A DNA stretch of 64,000 bases, taken from contig NC_134825.1 in NCBI RefSeq assembly GCF_004210375.1, positions 65,091,558 to 65,155,557 on the forward strand, written 5' to 3'. Source of the stretch: Tachypleus tridentatus (Eukaryota; Arthropoda; Merostomata; Xiphosura; Limulidae). Shown here in pieces: positions 10,849-23,460 of this stretch; position 1 is the first letter of the stretch, and each line of letters begins with the position of its first letter. Position numbers and translations under genes: made by a program. The notes under the pieces were generated by a model. The model was not told the origin of the DNA. It saw nothing but the letters and a program-made list of their open reading frames with translations, and did not search any database.

Positions 10849-13800
10849 CGAATTAGACAAAGTGCATCAACATGTACTTTAATTGTGAAAGGTCAATAAC
10901 TATAAGAAAATTAAAATGTGTTATTATTATTAATTCTTAGCTTCATGACTTTTGATAACATATTAAAATTATCTTTATAACAACATCACGTTCAATGCTA
11001 TATATAATGTAGTTACATATGTTTGTTTATTTCGTATACTCTCATAAATACACAAAGGCTATCTATGTCCCTAATTTTGAATTAATAGGTTAAAGGAAAG
11101 CCATCTAGTCAACAGTATTTACCGCCAACCTTTGAACTACCCTAATCAAATAATGGAACCATAGTTCCTATGATCCGCAGTTTGGCAAGCTAACCACTAA
11201 GCCAAGCTCGGTTCGTTGTTACATAAGAGTGATTTGATTGTTGAGAGAGAGAGAAGCAGTTTTTTCTTTGTTCTATTATAGTAGGATAAAACTTGAAGAC
11301 AATATATATGTATTATCTGAGAAATTTCAAGAAGCCAATACAAATACAGAATCAAAAACATGGATAGAAAAGAAGGTCCAGAATAACTTGCTTGGAGTAC
11401 ATTAGAAATCCAAGGATATGGAAAAGTTGGATCACCACAATAGCAAAGCAGAAAAAATGAGTAATTTTGAAGTCAACAAGTACTACTTATAATTTTTGTC
11501 TTTATAACACCTAACATTCAAAACGTGTATGTGTTTACTACATACTAATATAAGATTACACTCTTAAGGATACCACTGTAACTATATTCAACACTAACTT
11601 TATTGTATTTTAAAATTTCCCAAGACAATACACAGCCTCATTATTATTAACTATCACCCTTCTACACTATATAATGTTCTCGAATTCTTCCTTTGAATAC
11701 ACTAATTATTTTACTTGTAATATAATTGCAGGGTGTGCTCATGCGCAATGTTCCCTTGAATCTCGTACGTCAATTAATTCACATTTTTAACAAATTGGTC
11801 TGTACTTATACGTAACGCACTTCCTTTCTTAGCAGCATAATTCCTCATTTATCAACTCCAGTAAAGAGTAGTAAGTAATTAAGGCAAAACATATCATACT
11901 ATTTGTGAGAATTGAGACAAGTTGGTTATTTTAAGTGGCTTTAGAAATATATAAATTAAGAAAGAGTCTGTATACACTATGGATATAAATAATAGATAAT
12001 TATTTTCTAAGAGTCCAATTAAAAAGTAAGCTAAACATAACCAAACTGCGAAAATGATTTTAATATAGCATCAGAGTGATTGCTAGTGACAAAGTAAAAC
12101 TGAATTTTGTAATTTACAACTCGGTGAAACCCCTAAACTCGATCTATCTATGTATGGTGCATATTGGATTAAGTAAAGCACGTGATTATTAGTATTGTTA
12201 GAGCTCACAGGAGATTTAGTCATATTTATTGTTCTAGGTGTGCGCAATATATAGATGCAATTTTAAGACTCGCAAGTTCAATATAGCCTGTAAGTACAAA
12301 AACTGAGACTATTGTTTGGGGAAAACAATTTTTGCTGAGTTATTTTAATATATTAATCTCTATACTCCATTACAATTAACATAGTTTTGTATTTTTCAAT
12401 TATAATGGTTATTTCTTATACGTAATAACATACGAAATGTTAATAAATTCTCACAGGAAATATTTATAGTGAAATATAACTGTTTTACTATATTTTACAA
12501 TATTACTATGCAATGAAATAATTGATATTAGTGTGATTAAATATATTCCTACAAATATAAACATTTTATAACAAATTATTACAGTAACACTAAAAAAATC
12601 AAGATTTTATCATCTGGACGCGGAATAAATTTTTAATAATATATTTAATTCACCTAACTTTTAGTATTTTGTTAAAATATTAACATGCTGTTTCAAACTT
12701 GCATTTTTAACAATTTATAATCCTAAATATTTTATAACCTCTATTTTCTCATTTTGCAAACTTTTACAGTTTTTTTTATTATTTATGTACCATTTATTAT
12801 GAATGCGTGATTTAACATTGTTTTCATTTATGCAAGTTTTATTTTTGAGTCAAAATATACATATTTTGTTTTAGTTGTATTATCAGATATTTTTTTCCCA
12901 AAAAACAACTTTATACTGTTTGAATGTTAATCTTAATTTAAAATTTTGGTTCTTCTCTGTTATCAGAACTAAATGTCATTACTGTTAATTTAAATTTAAA
13001 CCACATAATTAATTTATGATTATTATAAAAAAATATGGATTTAAATATAGAAATCTGTTGACACTGTACTTTGTTATATTGCGTCACTAAAGTTATTCTT
13101 TATTTTTACAAACTATATCTATAAACTAATGACACTGTTATATAATTTATACATTATTTTACTATAATTACTTGGATTCTATCATGAACTGGAATTTCTG
13201 ATTTTTTATGCTCATAATTATAGTTCTCACTCTCTCATTTCATGAATAAAATAATTTAGTAGAGTGTTCGCTTCTTTTTATATCAAACAATTTGGATGGT
13301 TCCTTATCAATTTATTTTATAATTTTTCTGCTTTATTTATAAAAACGTTAACAAAATTTTTGTGCCAGATTTTTAATTATTCCATTATCATTTCCTCTAT
13401 CACCATTTGCACAGTGAGGTAACATTATTTTCTTATCTTCTTTAACATTTAACCTATTTTACAGTTTTCTATTTTTTGTTTTTGAATCTCTTCCACATTT
13501 CAAAAATTCATTTTTATGGTATTCATTTGTTTTTCATAATCTTAACTTTTGATTAATTTTATTTCTGTAATATTTGAAGTTATTTTCATATTTGATGCTT
13601 CCTATACATTAAACCTCTAACTTTTATCAATCATATTATTTTACTAGTGATCCATGATTTGTTAAATTTGCTTGTTTTGTAACCTTTTAAATAATTAATT
13701 GTTTTTTTTAAAGTAATATTTTGTGAAATATTTCATAGGCATTATTAACGACTGTATAAGTACATGTTTTTCAATTTATTTTATTTAAATTTTTGTTTTA

Positions 13801-13886
13801 AAATTTGATAATTATATTTTTAGTTCTTTGTTCATATTATGTACCTTTCTATCGATATTTATTTGTTTAAATATTGATAAAAAATT
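10849..13886. other. Long AT-rich tract
   Basis: Apart from a SINE-A relic at 11020-11215 I recognise nothing. From about 12300 to 13880 the composition is extremely AT-rich with long T runs on the + strand. It may hide a decayed transposon, but no domain is readable on either strand. Confidence 0.6.
11020..11215 (-). mobile_element. SINE-A-like relic, strongly diverged
   Basis: Weak but ordered matches: tgtttgtttatttcg, aaaggctatctatgtccctaa, agccatctagtcaacag, accgccaacctttgaactac, and a terminal aagctaaccactaagcc. Confidence 0.5.
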
Positions 13887-13898
13887 AATACTTACTGG

Positions 13899-13996
13899 TG
13901 TGTGTGTGTTTTTCGTATAGCAAAGCCACAAAGGGCTATTTGCTCAGCCCACCGAGGGGAATCGAACCCCTGATTTTAGCGTTGTAAATCCAGAGA
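13899..13996 (-). mobile_element. SINE-B, 5'-truncated
   Basis: Contains the B-box complement gggaatcgaacccct and the tail complement gtgtgtgtgtttttcgtat. Target duplication aatac/tttactgg (one mismatch) at 13887-13898 and 13997-14008. Truncated inside the anticodon region. Confidence 0.9.
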
Positions 13997-14008
13997 AATA
14001 TTTACTGG

Positions 14009-15410
14009 ATTTAATAAACAAACTTTAAATTATATTTTTAAAGTAATCCGTAATAAATATAAAAATGTATTAAAAATATAAAGAAATTTTACTAAAAGAT
14101 TATGATAACTATTTTTAGTTGTGATTAAGGTCATTAAACAACTTACATTACTTTCTGCAGATGAAGACCTCAACGCATATAAAGGCTTGTTCAGAGTATG
14201 AAAACTGATAGTCACAGTAGACTCAATGGGTGGTGGTTTGGGAGTTATACTTGTTAATTTAGATAACTATTTGGGATCCTTCATACTAGTATAATTTGTC
14301 TACTGGGCTACTAATTAACGCTTTACCATCATAATCGGAGCTGAAATGCTAAATTCAGGAGATAAGTTTATTTAACTTACTTACTCCCAAAGGGTAGTAA
14401 CTTATTTTTATTGTTTATGTATTTTTATTTAATTTTTATTTATTTTCCTTCTCTACTTTGGAAAGCAGCCATTTTCCCACAACTGAGTGATATGGATGTG
14501 GGACGTTGTGGGTTTGAGTAACCACATTCCTCTCTTCTACTTTCTATGATTTTAACTTCTATTGCTATTTCATTATTTTATTTCTCTATCCGAGACTGGC
14601 AAACAGAGGTTAAGACTGATATACGATGTACCCCCACCGCAATGTGAGTCCTACTTCCGCAGTCACCTCGAAAATCAGGGTATATTTCTCATCCCACATT
14701 ACAGCCTGTACCCTGGAAATCCTTTCAATTGTTGTAGTGTTTTAATTTTTGTTTCAGCTTGTTTTTTTGCTTTTAACAAACTAACACAGGTTTGTATTTG
14801 CTGTTTTTAATGCGGTCCTTCTTTTTTAATTTGTTTTATTTTACTTAACCCTTCAGTATTAATATTCTCTCTTAATATTTATCTACATATGAATATATAT
14901 ATATGTATAGTAATGCTATTAAACCATAAGCTTCTTAAATAACAAAGCACAGCAACAAGTCTGAAGTACTCATCTGACTTATATGGTAAAAGGCAACATA
15001 CCAATTCAAACTTGAAAGATATTGATTGGTTCAACTCTCCTATTGCTTCATTTATACATATATAATATACACTGTCGCTAAATCTCTGTACTTGTTAACT
15101 TACTTTGTTTCATCTAACAAATCAATGTTTAAGCACCCGCACAGATTACGTTTTTAATTTTTTATAACTCAATTTCTTATTCATTTATACAATTTCTCAT
15201 TCATTTAAGAACACATATATTGTAAAATAACTAGAAAAACGTGTTAAATTACATTTTCAGAACCTTTTAAATAAATTGAATATTTAAACTTAGAAAGCAT
15301 TTAGAATATTTTTACAGACAGTAAGTCACAAAATATATATGGACTTCCACACTATACATCAGAGCTCAAATCTTTGAGTGAAAGTTCTTGGCTAAATAGC
15401 ATAAAATATC
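14009..15410. other. Non-coding, AT-rich
   Basis: 14441-14730 is less AT-rich (cccccaccgcaatgtgagtc, acagcctgtaccctggaaat) and may be an old repeat fragment. acaaagcacagcaaca at about 14944 recurs near 16894. Otherwise nothing recognised. Confidence 0.5.
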
Positions 15411-15590
15411 AACACTTTGTTGAATGAACAGCAACTGCCTGTTGTAGAGACACAAGTATAGAGAAAGACGATTTGAAAGTCTTCTGTCTTTCGTCTTTAG
15501 GTCAGTGAAGAGACGGAAGACTTTCGAAACGTCGTCCTCTACACTTGCGTCTCCACAACAGGCAGTTACCATCCATTCTACAAAGTTTCA
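15411..15590. mobile_element. Fold-back (long inverted repeat) element
   Basis: Arms of about 80 bp: aactgcctgttgtagagac at the left pairs with gtctccacaacaggcagtt at the right. Similarity continues outward to cactttgttgaatg / cattctacaaagt and inward to agtcttctgtct / agacggaagact. The axis is near 15500. Probably a MITE or inverted duplication. Confidence 0.75.
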
Positions 15591-16040
15591 TCATGAATAC
15601 TCTGCCTAAACAATCTATCAAAGAAAAGCATAAAGTATTTATAATGACTGAATAATATATTTAAATAGCTCAAATGATGAAACAGCGTAAAATGTTCATG
15701 ACTTCAAGACTGCATATTACAATAAAATAGCTGAAATATTTAAGTTGAAATTCACGTGATGACTAATCAAAACACTATGAAATAAATTATTTTAATTATT
15801 CTAAAACAATTAAGAAATGTAACGCAAAATTAGGTCTAGATAGAATAATTTTATTCTTAATATATGCATAACGTAGATGAATATTTCGTATGAAGTTATA
15901 ATTACATATACTAGAACCCAAACTTGAAATTGGGAAAGGACTGGGTGATATAAAATTACCTATTTAATGAAGGATATAATTCCATTGTACTGGTTTAAAA
16001 CTGACATCGACTTATCTTGAATTTACAATTAACTGTTACG

Positions 16041-16344
16041 TTTGTTTGTTTGTTTGGGAATTTCGCACAAAGCTACTCGAGGGCTATCTGTGCTAGCCGT
16101 CCCTAATTTAGCAGTGTAAGACTAGAGGGAAGGCAGCTAGTCATCACCACCCACCGCCAACTCTTGGGCTACTCTTTTACCAACGAATAGTGGGATTGAC
16201 CGTCACATTATACGCCCCCACGGCTGGGAGGGCGAGCATGTTTAGCGCGACGGGGGCGCGAACCCGCGACCCTCGGATTACGAGTCGCACGCCTTACGCG
16301 CTTGGCCATGCCAGGCCGAAACGTAAACGCCCCCGGGGGGGCTC

Positions 16345-16378
<34 letters not shown>

Positions 16379-16404
16379 TTAGCCGATTGCGCCACGGAGG
16401 CGTC
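16041..16404 (-). mobile_element. Composite SINE-A with extra tRNA-Asn head
   Basis: Read on the minus strand: a tRNA-Asn-like sequence, a linker of about 10 bases, the usual SINE-A head (GGCATGGCCAAGCGCG, then GGGTTCGCGCCCCCG), the SINE-A body and an AAACAAACAAAC-type tail. The whole unit is flanked by the 11-bp duplication taactgttacg at 16030-16040 and 16405-16415, so it inserted as one element. Other copies here lack the tRNA-Asn part. Confidence 0.9.
16328..16401 (-). tRNA. tRNA-Asn(GUU)-like sequence, part of a composite SINE
   Basis: 74 bases folding as a full cloverleaf. The acceptor stem is GCCTCCG/CGGGGGC (one G-U pair), the A box TGGCGCAATCGG, the anticodon loop CTGTTAA with anticodon GTT, and the B box GGTTCGAGCC. 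The only flaw is a T-C mismatch in the T stem. It closely resembles metazoan tRNA-Asn. Because it lies inside the target-site duplications of a SINE, it is probably a retroposed SINE head rather than a working tRNA gene, although Pol III promoter boxes are intact. Confidence 0.7.
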
Positions 16405-16544
16405 TAACTGTTACGAGTTATGTATTCACTTTTCATTTTCTATTTGAAAATACCTAATATTTTGTTTCACTTGTGGAAAGCTGTTTCGATATATCTTAAT
16501 AAACTTCGCTTTTCGATACTGTTTTCCTTTTTACAGGTTTAATT

Positions 16545-16802
16545 AGGTCCAGCATGGCCAGGTGGTTAAGGCACTCGACTTGTAATATGAGGGTCGCGGG
16601 TTCGAATCCCGGTCGCACCAAGCATGCTCACTCTTACAGCCATGGCGGTGTAATAATGTGACTATCAATCCCACTATTTGTTGGTAAAGAGTAGCTCAAG
16701 ACTTGAAGGTTGGTGGTTATGACTAGCTGCCTTCCTTCTAATCTTTCACTGCTAAATTAGGGACGGTTATGTGTAGCTTTGCGCGAAATTCAAAACAAAC
16801 AA
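16545..16802 (+). mobile_element. SINE-A, full length
   Basis: Intact A and B boxes (ATGGCCAGGTGG, GGTTCGAATCC) and a short deletion in the 3' body. Target duplication acaggtttaatt at 16533-16544 and 16803-16814. Confidence 0.92.
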
Positions 16803-16936
16803 ACAGGTTTAATTTTAAGTAGCGACCAAAAACACATTAAAAATGAATAAATTCACATTTTTGGTGCTGTTGTTAAATACTTTAAAAAAAAACAAAGCAC
16901 AGCAACAGGTCTAGAGTTACTCATCTGTTTTAAGAG

Positions 16937-17067
16937 ACCACTAAACACCAATGGCACAGCGATATATCTTCGGACTTACAACGCTAGAAACCAGGTTTCG
17001 ATACCCCTGATGAGCAGAGCACAGTTAGCCCATCGTGTAGCTTTCTCCTTAACTACAAACAAACAAA
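16937..17067 (+). mobile_element. SINE-C, full length
   Basis: atggcacagcgatatatctt, cttacaacgctagaaaccag, GTTTCGATACCCC. Target duplication ctgtttt(a/g)agag at 16925-16936 and 17068-17079. Confidence 0.9.
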
Positions 17068-17079
17068 CTGTTTTGAGAG

Positions 17080-18384
17080 GATAAAGAAAAATATTAAAAA
17101 TAATTTTCAAAACTAGCTTTTCAGTACACATTTTTTTAATTTTAATATTGAAATAATAATAATTATTATTATCATTTTTTGCCTTGACTTATTAATAGAT
17201 ACATCCCTTTATGTACTGTTCAGCAGTAAAAATAAATAAATAATCGGTGTTAGAAATAAAAACACATAAATAATACTGTGTTGGTAATCTTTATCCTAAA
17301 ACTCTAGCTTGTACCTGACTTAAATAAAAATTAATAGTAATTAGAGTTCACTCACACAATAATAGTTGATGTTCATGAAAGGTGGTGATATTAATAGCAT
17401 TTATCGTATCCTGTCCGACCTGATGAGCACTGATATTATAAGACAAGCCTTGCCAGCACTAGATATGATAAGTGTAATGTGCTTAATATATTTATTTAGG
17501 CTTTCATCCATTATGTTATTCGAATTAAGGTACAGCAATATTAAAGGCAGTTTGAGATATTTACTCTTACGCAGATGTAAGTGAGTACCTTACATTGCAT
17601 ATTGAGTGTATACAAAAAGCTAGAGTTACAATACAGGACGTGGTTTTAATATGATATTAAAGACTAATTCATTAAAACGAAAATCAATATAATAAACTCT
17701 TCAGACAAGTTCTTATTGTAACAGTAACATATACTTATCTTACAATTAGAAATACTATTTTTATCGATACGTAAATACACTTTTTTCAACTCAAACATTC
17801 GTAATGAACGTCCTATAATGCAAACTTTCAATGATTTTTTTCACAAGTCATAGGACTTCAGGAACAGTTATATAAATGGTTCGGAGAAATCTGCTGGGTT
17901 TTTCATTATTTCGTTTTTGTTTTGTGGACAACCAGGAAATCATATGGCCACTATACATAGCACTGTTGAAAACGAAAACCTTACTATTACTGAAAAGAGG
18001 CTTTCAAGGTTCTCGAAATCCGTCACGATATCCATCTGTTCATTTGCTCTTTTTTATCTTTCATGTGTTAGAAGTTGTACTTTGTCAAGCTGTAAAAAGA
18101 AAAGAGAGAAGAGAAAGGTATCTTTGTCAGCTCGTTGTTCGGAAGATAAAAACTGTTTTCATACAAGCTGAACCAGAAAAAGTAAAACGTGAAATTATTT
18201 CAAACAAAATACCTGTCAACAGACATTTATTTTATGAACTTACGAATGAAATATGTTTTGTCTTAGCACAAAAATGTTAATGAAAAAGGTTAGTTCAAAA
18301 TTAGGTTTCATTTATGATAGCTATAATGACACGAGTTTCGAAAAATATGTCTTGACATTGCGTGACTCTGTCAGGGATAAACTG
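17080..18384. other. Non-coding, nothing recognised
   Basis: Includes a 134-codon open frame at 17876-18280 with no recognisable domain or codon pattern; I do not support it as a gene. Confidence 0.55.
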
Positions 18385-19227
18385 ATGAGGATCAGCAAGG
18401 CATGATTATGTTTGTAGAGTTTAATATTATAAACACTTACTTAGTGCTGATTAGGATCAGCAGGGCATGATTATGTTTGTAGAGTTTAATATTATAAACA
18501 CTTACTTAGTGCTCATTAGGATCTGCAGGGCATGATTATGTTTGTAGAGTTTAATATTATAAACACTTACTTAGTGCTCATTAGGATCAGCAGGGCATGA
18601 TTATGTTTGTAGAGTTTAATATTATAAACACTTACTTAGTGCTGATTAGGATCAGCAGGGCATGATTATGTTTGTAGAGTTTAATATTATAAACACTTAC
18701 TTAGTGCTCATTAGGATCTGCAGGGCATGATTATGTTTGTAGAGTTTAATATTATAAACACTTACTTAGTGCTCATTAGGATCAGCAGGGCATGATTATG
18801 TTTGTAGAGTTTAATATTATAAACACTTACTTAGTGCTCATTAGGATCAGCAGGGCATGATTATGTTTGTAGAGTTTAATATTATAAACACTTACTTAGT
18901 GCTGATTAGGATCAGCAGGGCATGATTATGTTTGTAGAGTTTAATATTATAAACACTTACTTAGTGCTGATTAGGATCAGCAGGGCATGATTATGTTTGT
19001 AGAGTTTAACATTATAAACACTTACTTAGTGCTGATTAGGATCAGCAGGGCATGATTATGTTTGTAGAGATTAATATTATAAACACTTACTTAGTGCTGA
19101 TTAGGATCAGCAGGGCATGATTATGTTTGTAGAGTTTAATATTATAAACACTTACTTAGTGCTCATTAGGATCAGCAGGGCATGATTATGTTTGTAGAGT
19201 TTAATATTATAAACACTTACTTAGTGT
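18385..19227 (+). repeat. 65-bp tandem array, 13 copies
   Basis: The phrase catgattatg recurs every 65 bases at 18401, 18466, 18531 and so on to 19181, 13 times without a length change. Units differ mainly at two sites (gctgatt/gctcatt, atcag/atctg). The first unit is the most diverged. The array ends sharply at cttacttagtg. Confidence 0.97.
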
Positions 19228-21667
19228 TTCAAAATACGAGTTTGATTAATTAATAGATAACTATTATTGTTCTATGTAAACTTCCAGCTCTGAAGCCTGT
19301 CAAGTAGTGTTATTGTGAAAAGGATTTTGTTGCAAGTGGCAGATAAGTGTTGTTATCATGTGTACTCTATTAAAAATATATTTAAAATAATCTGGTATTT
19401 AAGTAGCTACAACTAAATTAATAATAATACAGTCGTTATGGTTAATAAAACATAACATAATTGTGTTGACTGAAGAACACAGTCTTCATGGTTAGTTTTA
19501 TACAACCTATCAACAGTATAAAATGTGACTTCACAACACAACAATGTATCCAAATAAACACAATTTTAATTGAAAAACTACACGTTATTTTATCGTTGAA
19601 GTGCATAAAACATGTCTGTTTACATCGCTACAACTAAAAGCTGTCATAGTTCACACTAATCTGTGTTTAGAGAACACAGTTTCTATTTATGTTAAAAACA
19701 CAATGTTTATATTAACAAGACAATGTTTTTACGCATGTGAAGCATATTTATTTCACTAATACTGAATGCATTTCGATTGATATTAAATTATAGAATTTCT
19801 CAAGACCCATGTAATGTTGCGTCGTGCTGTTTTCCAAATTCCATTTAAGTATCACGTATAATCTGGTTAGTGTGCCATAATGTTTAGTATTATGGCACAC
19901 GTATTTGTGCTTCAGTTAGTTTTGTGTTGAACAATAGCCTGAAATCAGTATTACAAGTGTTCAGGGCCTGGTTAATATGTTGAATTATTGTATTGATTTC
20001 CAATGTTGTCAGTATTTAACTCAGGAAACTACAGTGTAAAACAGTTAATATTTATAATGCGCTGCACGATAATTCATTATTCTGCATAAAGTATACAAAT
20101 AATAACTAATGTACAACAGAGAAACAGTCCTTTTTTAGCATTGTGTAACTTATGAAAGTTGTAATATTACACGTGATAACACTGTAATTTGTACGTTGCA
20201 CTACTGAACAATGAATATAAGTACAGGTATATTCCAGATCGTTCACATATCATAACTATGTAATTTCCTTCTAAGACAAATAATGATGAAAGAATGGTGG
20301 CTTCTAATGTATACATAAGTTATGTTAAGCCTTGGGGAGATATTGTTTTTTAATAATTTGAATAATATATCTAAACAGTTTCAAGTAGTTAAACGTTGTA
20401 GTTAGACATGAGAAATTAAAAATATTAAATGAAAATATGTAATTTGTAAATGTACATAAAATAATTACCAAATCAAACTCAGCTTCAATCTATTCAACTG
20501 TAACATTTCGTTTTGCTGATGTGGTATTTCAGGACCTTCTGTGTGCTACCAGGTGATTAAACCATCCTTATTACCAGGTCCCTTTCCTTCTCTCTTCTTC
20601 TCTACATCAAAAGAACAGCTGGACAAGAATGTTAAACTCTTCAGGTAACTGTAAACAGTGTCAAATAAACGGGCGTGTTAAGAGATTGGTATTTTAACCA
20701 GCTTCGTAAGTATATTACGTTCAGAAACAATGTAACGAACTAAATACTCTTATTAAAATGAGACAAAACAGATAAGGCTGCATTCTTGATTTCTTGTTCA
20801 TTTACGGGAAGGGGGGGGAAATCCCCGCCTCTCCTTCGAATGTCTAAATATTTAGGCACCAGAAAGACAGACTTCTGAACGTGAAGCCCAGCTTTGGGAA
20901 GAACCGGTTACAAACAGTCCCATATAATCACGTTAACAGGTCCACGTTCTCACCGCTTTGATTGTCACGGTTTGCTAAACTCAAAGGACATGAATATTGT
21001 GTTTCTGACTAGGCTTAGTGAGTACAAAGTTACATACGAGCACATAAAAGTATCTAAGTAGACCTTGTAAGTAGGGTGGAACATACCGAACAATGTAACT
21101 GTTCCATACACTCACTGAATTCTTGTGTTGTAGCTTTTTGTAATAACTGCTAACAACTTTAATGTCATTGTACAACCTAAATGTAAGTTTAAATTTACGA
21201 AAGAATATTACAGCTTTCACATAATGAATAATATAACATATTAAATGTGTGTAATGAAGGGATAAATTAATGTTTTATATTGAATTAACTAGATAAGAAT
21301 AATGAAAAACGAGTTATGTGTATCGTACAACTCACAAACTGTGGTCTTTAAAGACTGGTGGGCAGTCTTAAAATTACAAAAGCTCTGTATTTGAAGTTTA
21401 AAAGTAAGCTGGAACATGTGTCTTTTTACTCCAAGAAGGAGACTGACTGTATGCAGTAGTACATGTACTAACGATACGGTCTATAGTAGTACCGTAACAA
21501 GCATATTTTACATTGAAGGCAATATGATACATAGGTATAAAAACAAGTCATGGTACTTCTACAGAAAGTTTTAAATAGGTCAATAAACTAATTTTACATG
21601 TTAGAACACCGTTCTCAGTTTCTGAACGTTAATCACCGTAGATGAAGTAGTAGTAACGGTCTAGTCC
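19228..21667. other. Non-coding, nothing recognised
   Basis: Only a short stem-loop at 19870-19900 stands out. 21896-22453 and 23461-24508 are similarly blank. Confidence 0.6.
19870..19900. other. Perfect 12-bp stem-loop
   Basis: gtgtgccataat and attatggcacac flank a 7-base loop (gtttagt). Function unknown; too short for a microRNA precursor. Confidence 0.7.
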
Positions 21668-21895
21668 TTGGCAGGGCGTAGTATAGTTGTTAGCGTACTG
21701 GGGCTGTAAATCCGAGTATTCATGGTTCACAGTCCTTTGAAGACATGGATACACTCTAAGAGCACCGCCCAAATACCACAATTCGACCATAAAAAAAACG
21801 TAGCCTAATAGTTGGCAGTGGGCGCTGTTGATTAGCTACCTTCCCTTTAGTTTATTAATTCAAAATTAAGAACTGTTGGGTCAACTGAGGGATAA
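21668..21895 (+). mobile_element. SINE-A-like relic
   Basis: gcagggcgtagtatagttg, then gttggcagtgggcgctgttg and attagctaccttcccttta, follow SINE-A order at low identity. Confidence 0.5.
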
Positions 21896-22453
21896 TGCCC
21901 TCTCGCCGGCCAGGAGAATGATATTCTTATGGTAAGTATACGTGTATAATGTGTTGGTCAAAAAATGAATCTCAAAAATTGAGCTGTGATTGACAGATAA
22001 AATTATTCTTAGAAAACAAAACAAGAGACATTTATGATACACTATATGTACAGTGATGACTCGGGCACTCTTCAAGCTATCAAACTGAATGAACAATATC
22101 CGTTGGTCTGTACTTTATTTTAATTAAAGTTTTAATACCGATAAATTTGAGAATACATTTTTACTTGAAGTGGGTTTCTCGTCATCACGAATATCTGTTG
22201 TGGTATGAAATAAATTATGTTGATGAAGCGCAATTTTTATGAATCTTTTATGTGCCGGTTAGAAATCAAGATTAGGATGATAATTAATAACATATTATTT
22301 ATATTTAGTTCAATCACTTTTATTTATTTTTACTTGAATTAACTTTTCTCACCATTCAGAAGGACAGTCAATCCAACCTTATTATTCTTGGAATGGTCAA
22401 GCATAAATAGAATACTACATCAATAATTCTAAGAACTTGTGAGTGAAAGTATT

Positions 22454-22717
22454 GTTTGTTTTTTGGATTTCGCGCAAAGCTACACGAGGACTATCTGCGC
22501 TAGCCGACCCTAATTTAGCAGTGTAAGACTAGAGGGAAGGCAGCTAGTCATTACCACCCACCGCCAACTCTTGGGCTACTCTTTTACCAACGAATAGTGG
22601 GATTGACCATAACATTATACGCCCCCACGGCTGGGAGGGCAAGCATGTTTAGCGCGACGCGGATTCGAACCCGCGCACCTCGGATTACGAGTCGAGCGCC
22701 TTAACCACCTGGTCATA
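22454..22717 (-). mobile_element. SINE-A, full length
   Basis: From tgttttttggatttcgcgc to the head complement cttaaccacctggtcat. The B-box complement ggattcgaacccgcg is intact. Confidence 0.9.
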
Positions 22718-22916
22718 CTTCTCTAAGGTCCGAATTCTAAAGTAAATAGATAACATAGGCCTGCGATTTCCGTGCACTGAATCCGAAAATGATATCCATT
22801 TTACTTCGAAACATCATATGTAGTTTTACATAACTGAATCATTTTTATTGAATTTTGTTGTCGCACCGCTAATATATAAACAGTTAACAAGCCACATAAC
22901 GCATTTTTTTCAGTTT

Positions 22917-23044
22917 GTTTAGAACAAAGCGCTATCTGCGCTAGCCGTTCCTAATTTAGCAGTGGACTAGAGGGAAGGCAGCATGCAACGAATAGTGGGA
23001 TTGACCGACATTATACACCCCACGGCTGGGAGGGCGAGCATGTT
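22917..23044 (-). mobile_element. SINE-A fragment with internal deletions
   Basis: gcgctatctgcgctagccg, agtggactagagggaaggc and gcaacgaatagtgggattg are present in order. The intervening 'casting' segments and the whole tRNA head are missing. Confidence 0.8.
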
Positions 23045-23260
23045 TCAATGTTATTTATTTGTCGCTATGGCAAAAAGAGGTTGTGTAAATGACACCAGCA
23101 TATTCTGATAAATTTGTTGTGAATTTGATCTAAGTAAGAGTTTTTTTCCTTCCCGATTTCTAAAAAAATCCTTACGCAATAGAAAAAAATAAATATTATT
23201 TTCGAAATCTGTATAACTGAATTGTACAAAGTTCTTTATTAAAACCAAAACAATTTTGAT

Positions 23261-23460
23261 GAAGACTGTTTTTGTTTTAGTTTTGCACAAAGTCCCCCGA
23301 GAGCTACCCGTGCTAGCAGTTTTTAATTTGTTAAGTGGTAGACTAGAAGGAGGGCAGCTAGTCAACATTACTCACCACCTCAAATCCTGGGGCTACTTTT
23401 TACCAACAAATAGTGGGATTAACCGTCAGAATATGACATCCTCACAGTTGTCGACGCAGA
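23261..23460 (-). mobile_element. SINE-A, diverged, head missing
   Basis: Body matches run from ttgcacaaagtcccccgag to aatagtgggattaaccgtc, ending at a degraded catcctcacagttg. Confidence 0.75.

Noticed and set aside
17876-18280. 134-codon open frame on the + strand
   Set aside because: No recognisable domain, unusual composition, no splice or promoter context; likely chance.
18385-19227. CRISPR-like array
   Set aside because: Units are contiguous and nearly identical without unique spacers, and the DNA is eukaryotic; a tandem array fits.
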